Source: Halomonas litopenaei
GTDB taxonomy: Bacteria > Pseudomonadota > Gammaproteobacteria > Pseudomonadales > Halomonadaceae
DNA length: 64,000 nucleotides
Assembly (NCBI RefSeq): GCF_017303055.1
Contig: NZ_JAEKJT010000001.1
Span: forward strand, 806,001 to 870,000
Direction: 5' to 3'
In this document: in pieces, positions 25,180 to 33,187 of the stretch
Layout: every line of letters begins with the position of its first letter
How positions within the stretch are numbered: position 1 is the stretch's first letter
Notes under the pieces: model-generated
Databases searched by the model: none
What the model was told of the DNA's origin: nothing
The model's input: only the letters and a program-made list of their open reading frames with translations
Position numbers and translations under genes: made by a program

Positions 25180-26493
25180 ATGGCGAAGTCAATGCCCTGG
25201 CGCCATCGTCTAGGCTGGCTCATGGCCACTGCTTTGACACTGGGCTTTATTAGCGCTTCCTGTCCGGCTGCAGACGAGGAGGGCTCAACCGATGCTGCCG
25301 TCGCAGTCGACAGCAGCGAGGCCGCCACGGCGACCCAGCCGCAGGCTGAAAACGATGCTGGGGAGCAGGAAGCGCAGCAGCAAGAGCAGCAGGAAGAACA
25401 GCTCGACGAGAGCACCGCCAGCGCTCAGGACGACCCCACGGATACCCCGCCCGCTGCCGAACACGCCAACAACAGTGCGCCCGGTGCCGAGCGACATGAT
25501 CCCGCAGCAGCCTATGAAGGCCTGCCCACAGGACCAAGCGTGGATACGCCGTCACGGGCCATCGCGCCATCGATCACCGCGGCCCCGGCAGACCCCATCG
25601 CTCCCCCGCCCGTGACCACTCTCAACGTCATTCTCGAATGGACCCCGGGTCCGCAGCACGCCGCACTGCTCGTGGCGCAACACAAGGGACTGTTCCGGCG
25701 CCGCGGACTTGACGTTCATCTCAAGACGCCGGCAGATCCGGACGTGGCGGCCAAGCTGGTCGCTGCCTCACAGGCAGATCTTGCCCTGACAGATCAACTC
25801 AGCCTGCATGCCGCCGTCGATGACGGGCGTCCGATCATGAGGGTCGCTACGCTGGTGGAGCTTCCCCTCGCGGCGCTCGTCGTGCGTGACGACATCAACG
25901 CCGCCTCAGCGCTGTCATTAATCGATCATCGGGTCGGCTACGCCCAGCAATCCGACAAGGATGTCCTGCTTAGAGCCATTCTGCAGCAGGAGGGATTGAA
26001 CCTGTCACATGTGGAAGCGAAGGACGTGCATTTCAGCATCATTCGCGCCATGAGCGAAAACTGGGTTGATGCGGTCGTTGGCGGCCACGGCATCTCGCTA
26101 CCACGCGAATTGGGTGACCTGGGAGTGGCGACGCGAGTCATGTCGGCAGCGTCCTTGGGCATACCAATTCACGATGGGCTCATCCTGGTGGCCAACCAGG
26201 AACACTATCAGTCACAGCAGGATGCCATTCGTAGCTTCATTGACTCGATTGAGGAAGCCACTCGCTGGATCATCGAACATCCCACCGAGGCGTGGGACAT
26301 CATGGTTCAACAGCAACCGACCATGGACAGCGCAGCAAATGCCGCCGCGTGGCCCGACATCAGGCGCCGACTCAGTCTCCGCCCGGCCGCCATGGATCAC
26401 GGTCGCTATCGACGCGTGGAACGCTACCTGCACGATCAAGGCATAGTGAAGGAGATAACTCCAGTGTCTCGCCTTGGCCGCGACCCAGGCTGA
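25180..26493 (+). CDS. Orphan NMT1/THI5-like substrate-binding protein with long acidic linker
   Basis: A 437-residue exported protein. After a signal sequence (LGWLMATALTLGFISASCPAA) come about 120 residues rich in Ala, Glu, Gln and Asp, probably disordered. From about residue 147 an NMT1/THI5-like periplasmic-binding domain follows: LNVILEWTPGPQHAALLVAQ, then LVAASQADLALTDQLSLHAA. Family members bind pyrimidine or thiamine precursors for ABC import, but no permease or ATPase lies nearby, so the substrate is open. The ATG at 25180 has a GGGAGA site. The long linker is unusual for the family. Confidence 0.8.
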   Translation: MAKSMPWRHRLGWLMATALTLGFISASCPAADEEGSTDAAVAVDSSEAATATQPQAENDAGEQEAQQQEQQEEQLDESTASAQDDPTDTPPAAEHANNSAPGAERHDPAAAYEGLPTGPSVDTPSRAIAPSITAAPADPIAPPPVTTLNVILEWTPGPQHAALLVAQHKGLFRRRGLDVHLKTPADPDVAAKLVAASQADLALTDQLSLHAAVDDGRPIMRVATLVELPLAALVVRDDINAASALSLIDHRVGYAQQSDKDVLLRAILQQEGLNLSHVEAKDVHFSIIRAMSENWVDAVVGGHGISLPRELGDLGVATRVMSAASLGIPIHDGLILVANQEHYQSQQDAIRSFIDSIEEATRWIIEHPTEAWDIMVQQQPTMDSAANAAAWPDIRRRLSLRPAAMDHGRYRRVERYLHDQGIVKEITPVSRLGRDPG

Positions 26494-26505
26494 CCCTGGG
26501 TCTAA

Positions 26506-26540
26506 GCCCAGAGCCCAGAGCCCAGAGCCCAGAGCCCAGA
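26506..26540 (+). repeat. Five tandem copies of GCCCAGA
   Basis: Five exact 7-base units plus a partial sixth lie just after the binding-protein stop codon, in the intergenic space before the convergent esterase gene. Such an array is prone to copy-number change by slippage. Confidence 0.95.
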
Positions 26541-26649
26541 GCCTAAACCCACGAGCCCCAAGCCCGGTCGCAAGGGCCACGAAATGACCGAGTGCCTTTT
26601 ATCCGCCTGGCGTTGGCCGTTATCGCGGCACCTGTTGCTATCAGACTGG

Positions 26650-27426
26650 CTAGGCTAATGGTTCAAGAAAGCGATCGATGCACTGCTGGAACTCCTTTGC
26701 CTTCTCGGTATGCAGCCAATGTCCGGCGTCAAGGGTTTCCAGCGAAGCCTCCGGCAGCACTTCACGAACCGCCGCCAACCTGGCGTCAGCCACATAGTCC
26801 GAGCGACTACCGCGAATGACGATGGAAGGCACTCGAATGGGACCCTGACCGGCGGGTTCGGCCATGATGTCTTCGTAACTTCCCTCGATGGCATCCAGAT
26901 TGACCCTTAGGCAAAGTACATTGCCTTCCCCCCGAACGAGGTTGGTCGCCAGGAACATGCGGGTTGGCTTGTCCTTCACATGCTCGGCCATCAGCTCATC
27001 AGCTTCTCGGCGGTCCTTGGGGGCAGACGCCTCCACCGCACGTAGCGCCGCGAACACACTGTCATGTCGGTGCTCGTAGGCTACCGGCGCAATATCGGCC
27101 ACCATCAGGGACGCGACAAGATCCGGATACAGGCGAGCAAGAGACATGACCACCTTGCCACCCATGGAATGCCCCAACAGGTGGACCTTGTCGGCCCCTG
27201 ATCCCGTGATGACGTCGGCCAGGTCCTCTGCCATGTCCTCGTAACTCATGCCGTCTGCGTGGGGAGAGCGCCCATGGTTGCGAAGATCGACCGCGATGAC
27301 ACGGCGCTGTTGCGACCAGTGCTTGACGTGGGAGCGCCAGTTGTCGGCGCTACCTAGCAGGCCATGCACAATCACCAGGGGCACTCCCGGCCCACCGCTG
27401 TCAGCTACTTCAAGGGCAACCGCCAT
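26650..27426 (-). CDS. ybfF: Alpha/beta hydrolase, YbfF-type esterase
   Basis: A 258-residue alpha/beta hydrolase. VIVHGLLGSADNWR forms the oxyanion region, VIAVDLRNHGRSPH is the typical strand-turn, GHSMGG holds the nucleophile serine, SRSDYV the acid and AGHWLHTEK the histidine. The HGLLGSADNW start is characteristic of YbfF, an acyl-CoA/short-chain esterase of E. coli; the true substrate is unknown. It is a single gene on the minus strand. Confidence 0.88.
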   Translation of the reverse strand: MAVALEVADSGGPGVPLVIVHGLLGSADNWRSHVKHWSQQRRVIAVDLRNHGRSPHADGMSYEDMAEDLADVITGSGADKVHLLGHSMGGKVVMSLARLYPDLVASLMVADIAPVAYEHRHDSVFAALRAVEASAPKDRREADELMAEHVKDKPTRMFLATNLVRGEGNVLCLRVNLDAIEGSYEDIMAEPAGQGPIRVPSIVIRGSRSDYVADARLAAVREVLPEASLETLDAGHWLHTEKAKEFQQCIDRFLEPLA

Positions 27427-27484
27427 GTCTGCAACTCCTTCTCTTGCGCAATTCTAGGATCAGGCCCCCACCCACGATGGGGGA

Positions 27485-27514
27485 AAGAAATGGGGTAAGC
27501 ACAAAGCTTACCCC
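27485..27514 (-). terminator. Terminator of the queuosine-precursor transporter gene
   Basis: A perfect 9-bp stem (27506-27514 with 27492-27500) with a 5-base loop is followed on the minus strand by ATTTCTTT. It lies 38 bases after the stop codon. A second hairpin (CCCCCA/TGGGGG, 27463-27482) follows it. Confidence 0.7.
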
Positions 27515-27551
27515 GTCGCACCAGCGCCGCAAGGCTGACTTAGCCGTACTG

Positions 27552-28238
27552 CTAGCCACGCCGATCTGCTGCGCGCTCCGGCCAGCGGTCGGCACTGCCC
27601 GTGGCGACGACCAGGCGCTGGGTCAGCGTCTTGAGCAACACCCCGTAAAGGGGCAGGAAGAACGCCAGACTGATGGCCAGCTTGATGGCGTAGTCCACTG
27701 CCGCAATTTCCGGCCAGTGCAAAGCCATGAAGGGGTCAGGCCCTGCATGGAAAGCAATGGCAAAAAACGCCAGCGTATCGACAAGATTACCGAGCAGCGT
27801 GGAAGCCGCTGGGGCTACCCACCAGGCGCCCAAGCGCCGTAAGCGGTCAAACACCTGCACGTCCAGCAGCTGGCCGAGCAGATATGCCATAAAACTGGCA
27901 AGTGCAATACGCGCGACAAAGAGATTGACCTCATCGAAGGCAGCCATGCCCACATAGCTTCCCTTGGGAAAAATCACCGACACCAGGTAGGAGATCACCA
28001 GGGCTGGCAGCATGACCCGCAAGATGATCGCCCGAGCGGGCTCCTTACCGAACAGCCTTACCGTCAGGTCCGTGGCGAGAAAGATGAAGGGAAAACTGAA
28101 GGCGCCCCAGGTGGTATGCAAGCCAAATACCGTGAAGGGCAACTGCACGAGGTAGTTGCTGGCGGCAATGACGGCAATATGAAAAGCCACCATAAGTGCC
28201 AGCAATCGACGGCGCTGATCGGTCGTAAGCGTCAACAT
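27552..28238 (-). CDS. yhhQ: Queuosine precursor transporter (YhhQ/VUT family)
   Basis: A 228-residue membrane protein of the COG1738 family, which imports preQ0/preQ1. Six or so helices are visible: LLALMVAFHIAVIAASNYLV, WGAFSFPFIFLATDLTVRLF and ALASFMAYLLGQLLDVQVF, then ASTLLGNLVDTLAFFAIAF. The FIFLATDLTVRLFGK and GNLVDT motifs are diagnostic. The ATG at 28238 follows AAGG, which lies inside a candidate preQ1-I riboswitch. The longer frame running to 28379 crosses that element and is not the start. Confidence 0.92.
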   Translation of the reverse strand: MLTLTTDQRRRLLALMVAFHIAVIAASNYLVQLPFTVFGLHTTWGAFSFPFIFLATDLTVRLFGKEPARAIILRVMLPALVISYLVSVIFPKGSYVGMAAFDEVNLFVARIALASFMAYLLGQLLDVQVFDRLRRLGAWWVAPAASTLLGNLVDTLAFFAIAFHAGPDPFMALHWPEIAAVDYAIKLAISLAFFLPLYGVLLKTLTQRLVVATGSADRWPERAADRRG

Positions 28239-28244
28239 AGCGAA

Positions 28245-28272
28245 CCTTTTTGGTAAGGGGTGAGGGAACCCT
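28245..28272 (-). promoter_or_regulatory. Candidate preQ1-I riboswitch in the yhhQ leader
   Basis: Read on the minus strand, AGGG (28272-28269) can pair with CCCT (28259-28256). Loop TTC and CCT (28265-28263) follow, then CAC, and an A-rich tail CCAAAAAGG whose AGG (28247-28245) can pair with that CCT. This is the H-type pseudoknot layout of preQ1-I aptamers. The second helix would hide the AAGG ribosome binding site six bases before the yhhQ ATG. PreQ1 riboswitches upstream of this transporter family are well known; the assignment here is by eye. Confidence 0.55.
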
Positions 28273-28379
28273 GGTGATCGAGTCATGACGACAGACGTCG
28301 CGCATGAGGGTGTTGAGAGGCAGCAAACGTAGGCCCTGCTCGGGGAAACCGAGGTAGACCCGAGACGCAAACACCCCAA

Positions 28380-28870
28380 AAGTGCCTGCCGCGCGCTCTT
28401 ATGCCGGGTGCAGGATTATACGCACATCGCCATGGCCATGCCATGCATGCCACGCGGCAGCCAGCCTGGAGGCCGCCTGCGCCCCCACCACACGACGATG
28501 AGACAGCGTCTGTTAGCGCCCGTTGCGAATCGATTCTCTTTAGTCAATATCGGTAACAACACGAAGGCTATGGTTACTTAACGAGACAATAATTTGCTAA
28601 TTCTGCTGTAGCGGTCACAAACAAGCGTTTAAGACGCGTTTACTCCTACAATGCGCTATAATTGAGGAGTTTCTTAATCACTGACGCACTGAAAGGCGAG
28701 CCGTCCTGGAGCGACATAAGCCTGGAGCAACCCAGGCCTGAAGCAACCTAGGTTCAGAGCACCCCAGGCATACAGCGAAAACGTCTATGGGCTTGTGTTG
28801 CAGCCCCAAGCGGGAGCGGGATGGCAACGCTGATCATCCGCGCTCACTTAATCAGGGTGACAAGACATTT
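28380..28870. other. Intergenic region upstream of the ArsR regulator
   Basis: No gene seen. A TATAAT at 28657-28662 is the best -10 element, but no good -35 hexamer lies at the right distance. GCGTTT occurs twice just before it (near 28626 and 28637), a possible operator. Between 28700 and 28770 are several imperfect copies of a CCTGGAGCAACC-like unit. Confidence 0.4.
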
Positions 28871-28981
28871 ATGCGAAACACTGCAACCTCTTGCAACGCC
28901 CCACCCGTCCAGAACCTGCTGGACCGCAAGCCAGCGCCGGGTGTCGATATGATCAGTCACCATTGCAGTGGAGAGTGCTGA
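28871..28981 (+). CDS. Possible small leader peptide before arsR
   Basis: A 36-codon frame (MRNTATSCNAPPVQNLL start) ending in HHCSGEC. Its stop overlaps the ATG of the ArsR-type gene (TGATG), and AGGGTGACA lies upstream at a long distance. The overlap and the Cys/His-rich end would suit a coupled or metal-linked leader, but the frame is short and may be chance. Confidence 0.3.
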   Translation: MRNTATSCNAPPVQNLLDRKPAPGVDMISHHCSGEC

Positions 28982-29310
28982 TGAACAGCCAACAACGTGT
29001 TGCCGGTCGTCTGCTTGAGGGAGGAGACGCCGTGGTCGATAGGGCCAGTGGCCTGCTCAAGGCGATTGCCAACGACAACCGGTTACGAATTCTCTGCCTG
29101 CTGGAAGGACACGAACTCTCCGTCACGGAGCTTAATCAACGACTTAGCCTAAGCCAATCCGCCCTATCGCAACATCTGGCCATTTTAAGGCGCGCGGAAC
29201 TGGTCACTACGCGGCGCTCCTCTCAGACCATCTACTACTCACTCAATGGTGAAAGTGCGAGCATCATGATCGCCGCGATCGTCAAGATGAACGCCGCCAA
29301 TGACGATTGA
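28981..29310 (+). CDS. ArsR family transcriptional regulator
   Basis: A 109-residue winged-helix protein. SGLLKAIANDNRLRILCLLE and LSVTELNQRLSLSQSALSQH are the ArsR/SmtB-type helices, and TTRRSSQTIYYSL is the wing. The usual metal-site motif ELCVCDL is replaced by HELSVTEL, so metal sensing through that site is not expected. The GGAGAGTGCTG site supports the ATG at 28981, not the longer in-frame start at 28891. No target gene is evident next to it. Its own promoter region is a likely site of autoregulation. Confidence 0.9.
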   Translation: MNSQQRVAGRLLEGGDAVVDRASGLLKAIANDNRLRILCLLEGHELSVTELNQRLSLSQSALSQHLAILRRAELVTTRRSSQTIYYSLNGESASIMIAAIVKMNAANDD

Positions 29311-29461
29311 TGGCCGTCACATCGAGACGGCCAAAAGGCAGGATGCCAACCGCCTTGAGTATCGCTACAAGGCTTGAGGACCAACACTGTCACGCAGAGC
29401 GTGGCGAAAACTCAAGCCTTGTGCAGGCGGGTGTTACTCGCCCCCCTTCCAGCAATACCCT

Positions 29462-30487
29462 TTAACGATGCTCCCAGCGGGATGCGTCCAGGCGCTCTTC
29501 TACTCTATCAAGGGCCTTGTCCACCACAGCAGAAGAGGAAAAGCCTAGCCGCTGAGCTAGCGTCGGCACTGACGACAGCTTGACGCTGAAGACCCGACGT
29601 TCGGACATCACCTGAGCGAGATACGCTTCGCTGGTCGACACGCCATCTGCCAGCCCCTTCGCCACGGCTTCCTCGCCATACCAGACCTCGCCGGTGGATA
29701 CGGCTTCAATATCCACATGGGTACGACGCTCAGCCACATAGGACTTGAACCTCTCGTGAATATTCTCGAGGTCCTGCTGAAGTTTGTCTCGTCCCTCATC
29801 GGTATTTTCGCCTAACACCGTCACCGTTCTTTTGTAGCGACCCGCGGTAAACAGCTCGACGTCAATATCGTGGCGCTTCAACAGTCGATGGACGTTAGGA
29901 ACCTGTGCCACGACACCAATGGAACCGACGACGGCGAAGGGTGCCACGATGATGCGCTTGGCGTTGCACGCCATCAGATACCCGCCGCTGGCAGCCACCT
30001 TGTCGACACATGCCGTGGTATTGAGCCCCGCAGCATTGAGCCTGTCCAGCTCTGCAGCAGCTTGCCCGTAGGCATGGACCACTCCGCCTGGGCTCTCGAT
30101 ACGAATGATGACATCGTCCCCCTCACGGGCAGTATCGATCAGCAGTGAGACCTCCCTGGCCAGGCGGTCGACCCCACTGGCCTTGAGATTACCGTGAAAG
30201 TCCAGGACCCAGGCAGTAGGCCTGCTATCGTCACCCTGGCCTGCCTCTTTTGTCTCGTCCGATGACGTCTTGAAGGGCCAGAGCCCCCGGCGACGCTTGG
30301 GCGACATGGCCTGAACAAGCCTCGCCCGCAGCCGGCGCTGGCGCTGGCCCAAGTCGACAATCTGCAGCTGCTCTCGCCCTTCGCTCTTCTGGCCGCGTGA
30401 TCCAAGCGCAATCGCTCCCATGACAACCAGCGCGACCAGCAGCAACTGAACAAAAAACGTCACCAATTCACCCAACCACTCTTCCAT
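29462..30487 (-). CDS. sohB: Protease SohB, S49 signal-peptide-peptidase family
   Basis: A 341-residue membrane-bound S49 peptidase. An N-terminal anchor (LVTFFVQLLLVALVVMGAIA) is followed by a charged linker and the catalytic domain. VAASGGYLMAC contains the nucleophile serine, and FTAGRYKRTV holds the general-base lysine. IRIESPGGVVHAYG is the conserved entry loop. It is a paralogue of SppA and degrades peptides in the inner membrane or periplasm. AGGAGGATGTC precedes the ATG. The length agrees with E. coli SohB. Confidence 0.93.
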   Translation of the reverse strand: MEEWLGELVTFFVQLLLVALVVMGAIALGSRGQKSEGREQLQIVDLGQRQRRLRARLVQAMSPKRRRGLWPFKTSSDETKEAGQGDDSRPTAWVLDFHGNLKASGVDRLAREVSLLIDTAREGDDVIIRIESPGGVVHAYGQAAAELDRLNAAGLNTTACVDKVAASGGYLMACNAKRIIVAPFAVVGSIGVVAQVPNVHRLLKRHDIDVELFTAGRYKRTVTVLGENTDEGRDKLQQDLENIHERFKSYVAERRTHVDIEAVSTGEVWYGEEAVAKGLADGVSTSEAYLAQVMSERRVFSVKLSSVPTLAQRLGFSSSAVVDKALDRVEERLDASRWEHR

Positions 30488-30643
30488 GACATCCTCCTGC
30501 GACGCTCATGACGTGAGACGAGACCGAACAGGCAGAATCATGCTTTACAACCACCAGCATGCTCGGCAACGACAATCTCGACCTTGATTAAAACATCCGT
30601 TTGAAATACGCTTCCATACAGATTCCCAGACCCAGGATGCAAC

Positions 30644-30949
30644 ATGTCAACCACCCTCGAGTCCCTGCGCTCTCGCTTCAACCCGGATGCTGCCAAGGGC
30701 ATGAACGAAGTCTTCCAGTTCCATTTCAGCGATGTCGAAGACTACTACGTGGTCATCGATGATGGCGCGCTGGATATCCAGCAAGGCGAGCATGACGACC
30801 CTTCTGTCAGCCTGAGCATGAGCAGTGAGACGCTCAAGGGAATCATGCAAGGCAACATCAACGGCATGACGGCATTCATGACCGGTAAACTTAAGGCAAC
30901 CGGCAACATCATGCTGGCGACACGGCTTACCGACCTGTTCCCGAACTGA
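30644..30949 (+). CDS. SCP2 sterol-binding domain protein
   Basis: A 101-residue single-domain SCP2 protein. FHFSDVEDYYVVIDDGALDI, VSLSMSSETLKGIMQGNING and FMTGKLKATGNIMLATRL are typical of small bacterial SCP2-like lipid carriers. It probably binds fatty acyl or other hydrophobic ligands in the cytoplasm; the ligand is not known. It is a single gene, divergent from sohB. Confidence 0.92.
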   Translation: MSTTLESLRSRFNPDAAKGMNEVFQFHFSDVEDYYVVIDDGALDIQQGEHDDPSVSLSMSSETLKGIMQGNINGMTAFMTGKLKATGNIMLATRLTDLFPN

Positions 30950-31046
30950 TAGCCCGCGGCCAGCAGACAAGCTGCTGGCCGCTCCGCGCGACTGTCATTC
31001 TTCGACGCCGACCTCGACTAACCGGCGCTCACACAGCTCATCCCTA

Positions 31047-31094
31047 AAGCCGTTCATTTCTCAAGCCGCTCATTTCTCAAGCTGTTCACCCCTC
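31047..31094. repeat. Three tandem copies of a 16-bp unit
   Basis: Units of the form AAGCCGTTCATTTCTC begin at 31047, 31063 and 31079, with one to five changes between copies. A partial unit precedes them. They fill the gap between the SCP2 gene and the convergent nudC gene. Confidence 0.85.
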
Positions 31095-31124
31095 AACGAG
31101 CTCATCCGCCAAGCGGCTTAGGCC

Positions 31125-31904
31125 CTAGCCACCCCGGCCGTCGCGCACCTCAGCCAGGTGCAGCTCTATCAGTTCGCGGGAAATCGAATAGAGAGGGGGA
31201 AGCTGGGGTAGTGTGCGCGGTGTAAACCAGGCGGCATCTTCGATTTCATGGCCATCAATCCGGATTCTTCGGGTCGAGGCTTCCACCAGATAGCCAAGCA
31301 TCAGAGAATGAGGAAATGGCCACGCCTGACTGCGAATGTAGCGTAACCGTCCCAACGAGATACCGACCTCTTCATGCACTTCACGATGCACAGCCTGCTC
31401 GGCAGATTCGCCGGGCTCGATGAATCCCGCCAGAGTGGAATACCGCCCAGGGGGAAACCTGGGGCTGCGAGCCAGCAGCAGCGACTCGCCATGGGTTACC
31501 AGGGTAATGATGCACGGTGAAATACGAGGGTAGTTGCGATGACCGCAATGGTAGCAGTGCATCGCAAATTCGTGCTCGAGCCGCGTGGCGGCCTGGCCGC
31601 AACGCCCACAGTAGCGGTGGTTGGCCATCCAGGCCCCCACCTGAAGCGCGGTCGACACGAGGGCGAACCATGACTCGGGTAACTGAGCCAACCATCCACG
31701 ACCGTCGATCCAGTCATCCCCTGGCTCGGATTCCAGACGCAGCCCAATCGGGTCGTCGTTCCACCAGCAAAGGGGTTGCACCTGGTCGTCCCAGTCCTGA
31801 ATCAGCCCCAGCGGCGTATCGTCGACGCCAGGGGCGATGCGCCCTTCCGACAGCCTGATCACTCGGCCGCGCGCTATTCCCTGCGGCAGCTCCCGACGTA
31901 GCAT
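31125..31904 (-). CDS. nudC: NAD(H) pyrophosphatase NudC
   Basis: A 259-residue Nudix hydrolase that cleaves NAD(H) and removes NAD caps from RNA. A zinc ribbon, CGRCG and CYHCG, lies in the middle. GFIEPGESAEQAVHREVHEE forms the Nudix box, and SQAWPFPHSLMLGY is the NADH-specific SQPWPFPxS-type motif. The ATG at 31904 overlaps the dnaQ stop (ATGA), so the two genes are coupled. Confidence 0.95.
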   Translation of the reverse strand: MLRRELPQGIARGRVIRLSEGRIAPGVDDTPLGLIQDWDDQVQPLCWWNDDPIGLRLESEPGDDWIDGRGWLAQLPESWFALVSTALQVGAWMANHRYCGRCGQAATRLEHEFAMHCYHCGHRNYPRISPCIITLVTHGESLLLARSPRFPPGRYSTLAGFIEPGESAEQAVHREVHEEVGISLGRLRYIRSQAWPFPHSLMLGYLVEASTRRIRIDGHEIEDAAWFTPRTLPQLPPLYSISRELIELHLAEVRDGRGG

Positions 31905-32680
31905 CAGTGACTCTCCTCCTTGGGCTGACCTAGGCCAGCATACTCCGGTGCCAAGTGGTCCCAATGACACTGGCCCGCCTTGGACCTCACGGCGTCGAGC
32001 TTCGCCAGGTGCGCCTGCTGCTCATCCTCATCGGGACGAATCACCGTCAACCGCCCTGCATCCAGTGACAAGCGGCGCACTGACAACTCACCCGGAACTG
32101 CCGCCTGCTGATCCTTGTCATCTCCGGCATCCAGCGTCAGCGCGGTCTGGCCGCCCGTCATTGCTAGATAGACGTCGGCCAGAATCTCAGCGTCAAGCAA
32201 GGCGCCGTGAAGCACCCGGTGACCGTTGTCGATGTCATAGCGCTTGCACAGCGCATCCAGGCTGTTGCGTTGGCCGGGATGCAGCTCCCGCGCCATCGTA
32301 AGGGTATCCAGCACGCCGCAATGCTGCCTGACCGGACCAGGATAGAGATCGGGCCGAGTCGCCTTCAGCAGCGAGAATTCATGATCGATGAAGCCCACGT
32401 CGAAGGGTGCGTTATGGATAACCAGTTCAGCCCCCCGTATGAAGTCCCAGAACTCGGCTGCCACGTCGGCGAAGACCGGCTCGTTGGCGACTCGCTCATT
32501 GGTGATACCGTGAATCCCGATGGCTTCAGCATCGATATCACGTTCTGGATTGATGTACTGATGATAGGTGTTACCGGTGAGGCGACGATTGATCATCTCC
32601 ACCGCACCGATCTCAATCATTCGGTGACCATCGCGGGTCTCGATACCGGTGGTCTCAGTATCCAGCACTATCTGTCGCAT
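31904..32680 (-). CDS. dnaQ: DNA polymerase III epsilon subunit (proofreading exonuclease)
   Basis: A 258-residue 3'-5' exonuclease of the DEDDh class. Exo I is IVLDTETTGIETRDGHRMIE, Exo II is VIHNAPFDVGFIDHE, and Exo III is HGALLDAEILADVYLAM. It proofreads the replicative polymerase by binding the alpha subunit with its C-terminal tail. AGGAAAT precedes the ATG. Here it is in tandem with rnhA, while in E. coli the two are divergent. Confidence 0.97.
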   Translation of the reverse strand: MRQIVLDTETTGIETRDGHRMIEIGAVEMINRRLTGNTYHQYINPERDIDAEAIGIHGITNERVANEPVFADVAAEFWDFIRGAELVIHNAPFDVGFIDHEFSLLKATRPDLYPGPVRQHCGVLDTLTMARELHPGQRNSLDALCKRYDIDNGHRVLHGALLDAEILADVYLAMTGGQTALTLDAGDDKDQQAAVPGELSVRRLSLDAGRLTVIRPDEDEQQAHLAKLDAVRSKAGQCHWDHLAPEYAGLGQPKEESH

Positions 32681-32719
32681 GGGGATTTCCTGAATGTGGT
32701 AACGCCAGCGCCTGCGGGG

Positions 32720-33181
32720 TCAGGCGCCGCTCAACAAGTCGTCGATGGCTTCGTTGACCAGCCTGTCGGCAGCTTCATTGCCTGGGTGGCCGCTGTGCCC
32801 CTTGACCCAGTGCCACTCGATCTGATGACGCTGGGTCTGGGCGTAGAGCTCGCGCCAGAGATCAGCATTCTTGACCGGTTGCTTGGCAGCTGTCTTCCAG
32901 CCACGCTTGATCCACCCGTGAATCCACTCGGTAATGCCCTTGCGCAGGTATTCTGAGTCTGTCCACAGCGCGACTCGGCATTCCCGCTTCAACACGCCGA
33001 GGGCGCGTATCGCGGCGGTCAGCTCCATTCGATTATTGGTGGTGTCATGCTCGGCGCCCTTGAGCTCCTTGCGATGGTCGCCACTCTCGAGCAGCGCGCC
33101 CCACCCTCCTGGCCCTGGGTTACCTCGACACCCTCCGTCCGTATAAATAGTGACGACAGGGAGTGAGTCCGGTGTGGTCAA
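32720..33181 (-). CDS. rnhA: Ribonuclease HI
   Basis: A 153-residue RNase HI that removes RNA from RNA-DNA hybrids. Catalytic residues are seen in [17 protein letters not shown] (Asp), [10 protein letters not shown] (Glu), WTDSEYL (Asp), [13 protein letters not shown] (His and Asp). The start is a TTG at 33181 with AGGG upstream; no ATG or GTG suits the family N terminus. It lies six bases after the methyltransferase stop. Confidence 0.96.
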   Translation of the reverse strand: MTTPDSLPVVTIYTDGGCRGNPGPGGWGALLESGDHRKELKGAEHDTTNNRMELTAAIRALGVLKRECRVALWTDSEYLRKGITEWIHGWIKRGWKTAAKQPVKNADLWRELYAQTQRHQIEWHWVKGHSGHPGNEAADRLVNEAIDDLLSGA

Positions 33182-33187
33182 CGCATT

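Noticed and set aside
26506..26540. Heptamer array considered as a CRISPR or origin iteron set
   Set aside because: Units are contiguous 7-mers without spacers, and no replication gene is near.
29311..29333. TGGCCGTC/GACGGCCA hairpin after arsR as a terminator
   Set aside because: The stem is good but neither strand has a proper T-run, so it was not listed as a terminator.
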